Assembly: GCA_902729315.2 (NCBI GenBank)
Contig: LR746272.1
Coordinates: forward strand, 1,116,001 to 1,180,000
Length of the DNA: 64,000 bases
Source: Spirodela intermedia
Lineage: Eukaryota; Streptophyta; Magnoliopsida; Alismatales; Araceae
Direction of reading: 5' to 3'
Made by a program: the position numbers and the translations under genes. The notes beneath the pieces were generated by a model, which did not search any database, had not been told where the DNA came from, and saw only the letters and a program-made list of their open reading frames with translations. Shown here piece by piece: positions 61,082 to 64,000 of this stretch (its first letter is position 1; each line of letters begins with the position of its first letter).

Positions 61082-62130
61082 ATGACGATGGCCTACGACG
61101 ACTGCTACTACCACCTCGGCGCCCAGCTACCCTCCATGGCCTGGAACTTGGACGACCTCGAAGATGCCACAGCATCTGACTTCGCCGGTGGGCACGGAAT
61201 TCTGGGCGACCATGTCTCCCTCGGTACTCTCTCTCGCTATCACCGTCTTCCTTCCTAAAGTATCGTATCCCATATGCTGCTCCTCGCAGCGCTGGAGTCG
61301 CTACACAGGTCGGAGCTCCGGTCGGGGTACCTGGAAGATGCCGTTGCTCAGTGGGGCGGCCGGTGCAAGCGGCGGCGGACGCTGCTCTTCCCACACGACC
61401 AGGCGGCGGCGGAGGGCGTCGGCCTCGAGGACCTCGTCCGAGTAATTCTCGGCCTTCGCTGTAATTCCGGTCAGTTTCTTCCGGCGCGGTCTCAGATTAT
61501 TCCCTCCTCTTCCTCCCTTCAGGGCTTCTGGAATTACAACAGCTATCTCCACGATCTCGCCGCCGGTCCGAGCAGCTTCGCCGGAGACGCCCCGTCCTCC
61601 CAGTGCACAACTCCCATGCAGGTGCCGCCGGCCACGGCGGAGGAGATGAACGGCCCCAATCTCGCCGGAGAACTACGCCTCCCCTCTCCATCGTCTTCTT
61701 CGCCTCCCGACGGCCCCCCTCAATTCAGAGGCCTCCCCGTGAAAGGTGGCCACTCCTTCCCTTACAACGGACCTGTCACTGTTCATGGGCGTAACAGAAA
61801 GGATTCCTTTCGCTTGTCTCCTCCGCAGAGTTGGCGGCGGACTCCGGGCCGGAGAAGAAGAAGACGGCGGCGACGAGGAGGAGGAAGGTGGTGTACCCGT
61901 TCGCGGTCGTGAGGTCAGGCGGATTCGACGGTGGCGCCACCCTCGAAGATATAAACCGGCGGCTGCTCATGCGGCCTTCGAGGCCCATCCGGCACCCCAT
62001 TGGAGAATTCGCTTGCCTCCCCTGCGTCTCCGGCGACGGCCCCGGCCTCTCCGGCAAAGCCATCGTGGGCCTCACCAGAATATCCACCCGCGGGAGGGGA
62101 ACCATCACCATCATCAGAACAAAAGGATGA
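61082..62130 (+). CDS. XRI1: XRI1-like protein (DNA damage-induced, meiosis-related family)
   Basis: Four exons: 61082-61223, 61290-61441, 61523-61745 and 61829-62130, giving 272 residues; all phases agree. I chose the ATG giving MTMAYDDCYY, just after the expected leader. The central region has LEDAVAQWGGRCKRRRTLLF and GFWNYNSYLHD. The C-terminus has a basic patch (KKKTAATRRRKVVYPFAVV) then TLEDIN, GLSGKAIVGLTRI and the terminal GTITIIRTKG, which matches the conserved end of the XRI1 family as I recall it. Arabidopsis XRI1 is induced by X-rays and needed for normal meiosis; the molecular activity is unknown. The protein has no enzymatic motif. The family call rests on the C-terminus and overall layout. 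Confidence 0.85.
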
Positions 62131-64000
62131 GAGAGAGAGAGAGGCCCTCGGAACTAGCTAATTGTACTCGTGTAAATGTGGTGCTACTCGTGAGAAACGA
62201 ATAAACCGGGCTGACTAAAGCAATCGTCCTCCGGGAGAAGTTCATCCATTCTTGCTGTTCTGCGGAAATGATTGCGACCCAGGAACGAGAACTCTGATTC
62301 GATTAGACCCTCCCTGCTAATGGTGACCGCCGCCCGGGGCTACATCTTGTCTGCCGCCGATGCCGGAGTGTCCGGAAGGGACTCATCGTGTCGGCACGTA
62401 TCTCTCTCTCTTCACGCCGGCTCTGCAATAATAGTCTACGATGATGGAGAGTCCCCTCTATCGCTGCTCTAGTCCTTTGTTGTCCTCTATATTCACTCAA
62501 AATATTTTAAGATGATAAAGAAATAATAAAAAAAACATAAACGCATTGAGATATTTATATCCTAAGAAAATGAATTACCTTGACTTGGGAGCAAACTTAG
62601 TACTTTCATTGTCCTGCAACAAAACATAAGAAGAACAATCAAATATGTCTATTAGAATAATCTATTGGTCTTTAAATTGAAACTTCTTCAAGTGTCTTGA
62701 TTTTCATTGTTGTAGAATACAACCAATTTACCAAATATCAAGTGTTGATAGCTGATAACATGATACTTTCAATTAAAAATAGGATAAAAGTGTGCATTCT
62801 TATCATTATTTTAAAAATAAACAATATGTAAATATTTTTTTTGTATTTATATAATTTTATTTTTAAATTTATATTTATATTTATTTTATTTTGGGGCCTA
62901 ATTATTTATTTTTCTATATGTAGGATACAAAAGAGACTTCAACAATATTAAAAGGGTAATTTAGTCTTTATGAATGATCAAAATAATGAGAACAGAATAC
63001 AATGATTCATGGCCACATTACCAAGAGGACACATCAACATTTTTGGGCCTCGTCAAGAGGTTATGCCACATCATCCATGTAGACATCATCTTCCATGCTC
63101 TATTTTGGGTGGTAAAATAGATGAAGATAAATTTGGATTTTACAATGATTGTTGAGATAGTATTATATAAAAAATAGAAGAAAGATCTAAGACAAATGGA
63201 TGAAGTTTTCTAGGTGATAAAGAATGGAAGATTGGAAGAATTTAGAAGTTTTTCTAGCTAAGTTCTCTCTAGGTGATAAGTGGAGATGAGTAGAGCAACA
63301 TTGTGCACATATGAGTTTGATTTCTATTTTCATTGTGTTTTATTTTTGTTCTTTCTTATTTTGTCATTAATAAGTCTCTATTATCATGATTTAATAATTA
63401 GTTAATGATATATTTTATTTATTAACTCATGATAAAAAATCTTATATTTACCTTACATTAAGAAAAATCATTTTGACATGACTAATATTAATTTGTGATT
63501 AATTAATAGGCTATTGGCCAAGCAACACTTGACAATCAATTAATAATAATAATAAAATATAAACAAGATGGAACCTATTGGCCATACAACACTTGGCAAT
63601 TGAACCCCTAACAAGAGGGGGACCACTCAAGTGTGTGGACCCAAACTGGGTGGAACCACAAGCTAGGCTCAAGTGGCTTGAGAAATCATGTAGAGCATGT
63701 GTGGGTCACTCTTCTATGTCACTGAGAGTGAATTGGTATGTGTGGCAAGATATGATCTCATCATGTGTTATCTATTCTCCCTAGGTTGTCCTAGCCATTT
63801 TGTTTTTAGGAGAAGACATGATATAAGAGAGCTCAAACTTATATAGATCAAAAGATATCTAAAACAAATGATGTGGAACTAAATTACAGGTGACTCTTGT
63901 TAGCTGAAATAATCTTGAAAATACCCTTACATAAAGAAAAGTGTACACAAATAGAATATGTTTTGCTCAAGCAAATTGGAGGGGTACATGTCTCCCTATA
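62131..64000. other. Right flank, AT-rich and unclassified
   Basis: The 3' flank of the XRI1-like gene, then strongly AT-rich sequence from about 62480 to the end. A short repeated phrase (CTATTGGCCA(A/T)(G/A)CAACACTTG) occurs at about 63511 and 63578. The composition suggests transposon-derived DNA, but no LTR end, primer site or coding domain was recognised. Confidence 0.5.

Overview
The window is nuclear DNA of a flowering plant. The genes have spliceosomal introns with GT..AG ends, plant-specific families are present (class III peroxidase, DYW-type PPR, WRC proteins, R2R3-MYB, HAK transporter, GAD with a C-terminal calmodulin-binding-like tail), and there are plant LTR retrotransposon remnants. 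Very GC-rich exons beside AT-rich introns suggest a monocot, and the abundance of (GA)n/(CT)n microsatellites would fit a compact monocot genome. I cannot name the species from sequence alone.

Layout. 0-10 kb: a GC-rich gene-free left edge, a perfect 24-bp-arm inverted repeat at 2.0 kb, a class III peroxidase gene (minus, 2.5-3.8 kb), then about 6 kb of spacer rich in (GA)n tracts and partial duplications. 10-23 kb: two convergent paralogous WRC-domain genes (plus 10.2-12.0 kb; minus 20.8-23.0 kb). They enclose a small spliceosomal SF3B5 gene (minus, 12.8-14.6 kb) and a D-cysteine desulfhydrase gene (plus, 14.8-19.1 kb) that share a 236-bp divergent promoter. 24.6-30.9 kb: a 14-exon ABC1/ADCK-like kinase gene (minus). 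32.4-34.7 kb: glutamate decarboxylase (plus), divergent from the kinase. 39.1-40.3 kb: a three-exon R2R3-MYB gene. 41.7-49.1 kb: a nest of LTR retrotransposons. The host is a decayed Ty3/gypsy element (minus orientation) whose right LTR is flanked by internal sequence on both sides. It contains a deleted Ty1/copia element with both LTRs, a tRNA-iMet primer site and a 5-bp target duplication, and beside that an AT-rich block with TG..CA ends. 49.3-52.2 kb: an intronless 991-residue DYW PPR gene starting about 160 bp from the retrotransposon remnant. 54.0-59.0 kb: a KT/HAK/KUP potassium transporter. 61.1-62.1 kb: an XRI1-like gene. The last 1.5 kb is AT-rich and unclassified.

The genes belong to unrelated pathways (cell-wall redox, splicing, cysteine/H2S metabolism, organellar kinase, GABA synthesis, transcription, organelle RNA editing, K+ uptake, DNA-damage response/meiosis); no functional cluster is evident. 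The least ordinary features are the inverted WRC pair with a conserved palindrome-containing promoter block, the SF3B5 gene that has almost no ORF signature, the nested retrotransposons, and the repeated association of local duplications with (GA)n tracts. I saw no clearly new biological system. All exon borders were read by eye from splice sites, reading phase and remembered family sequence.
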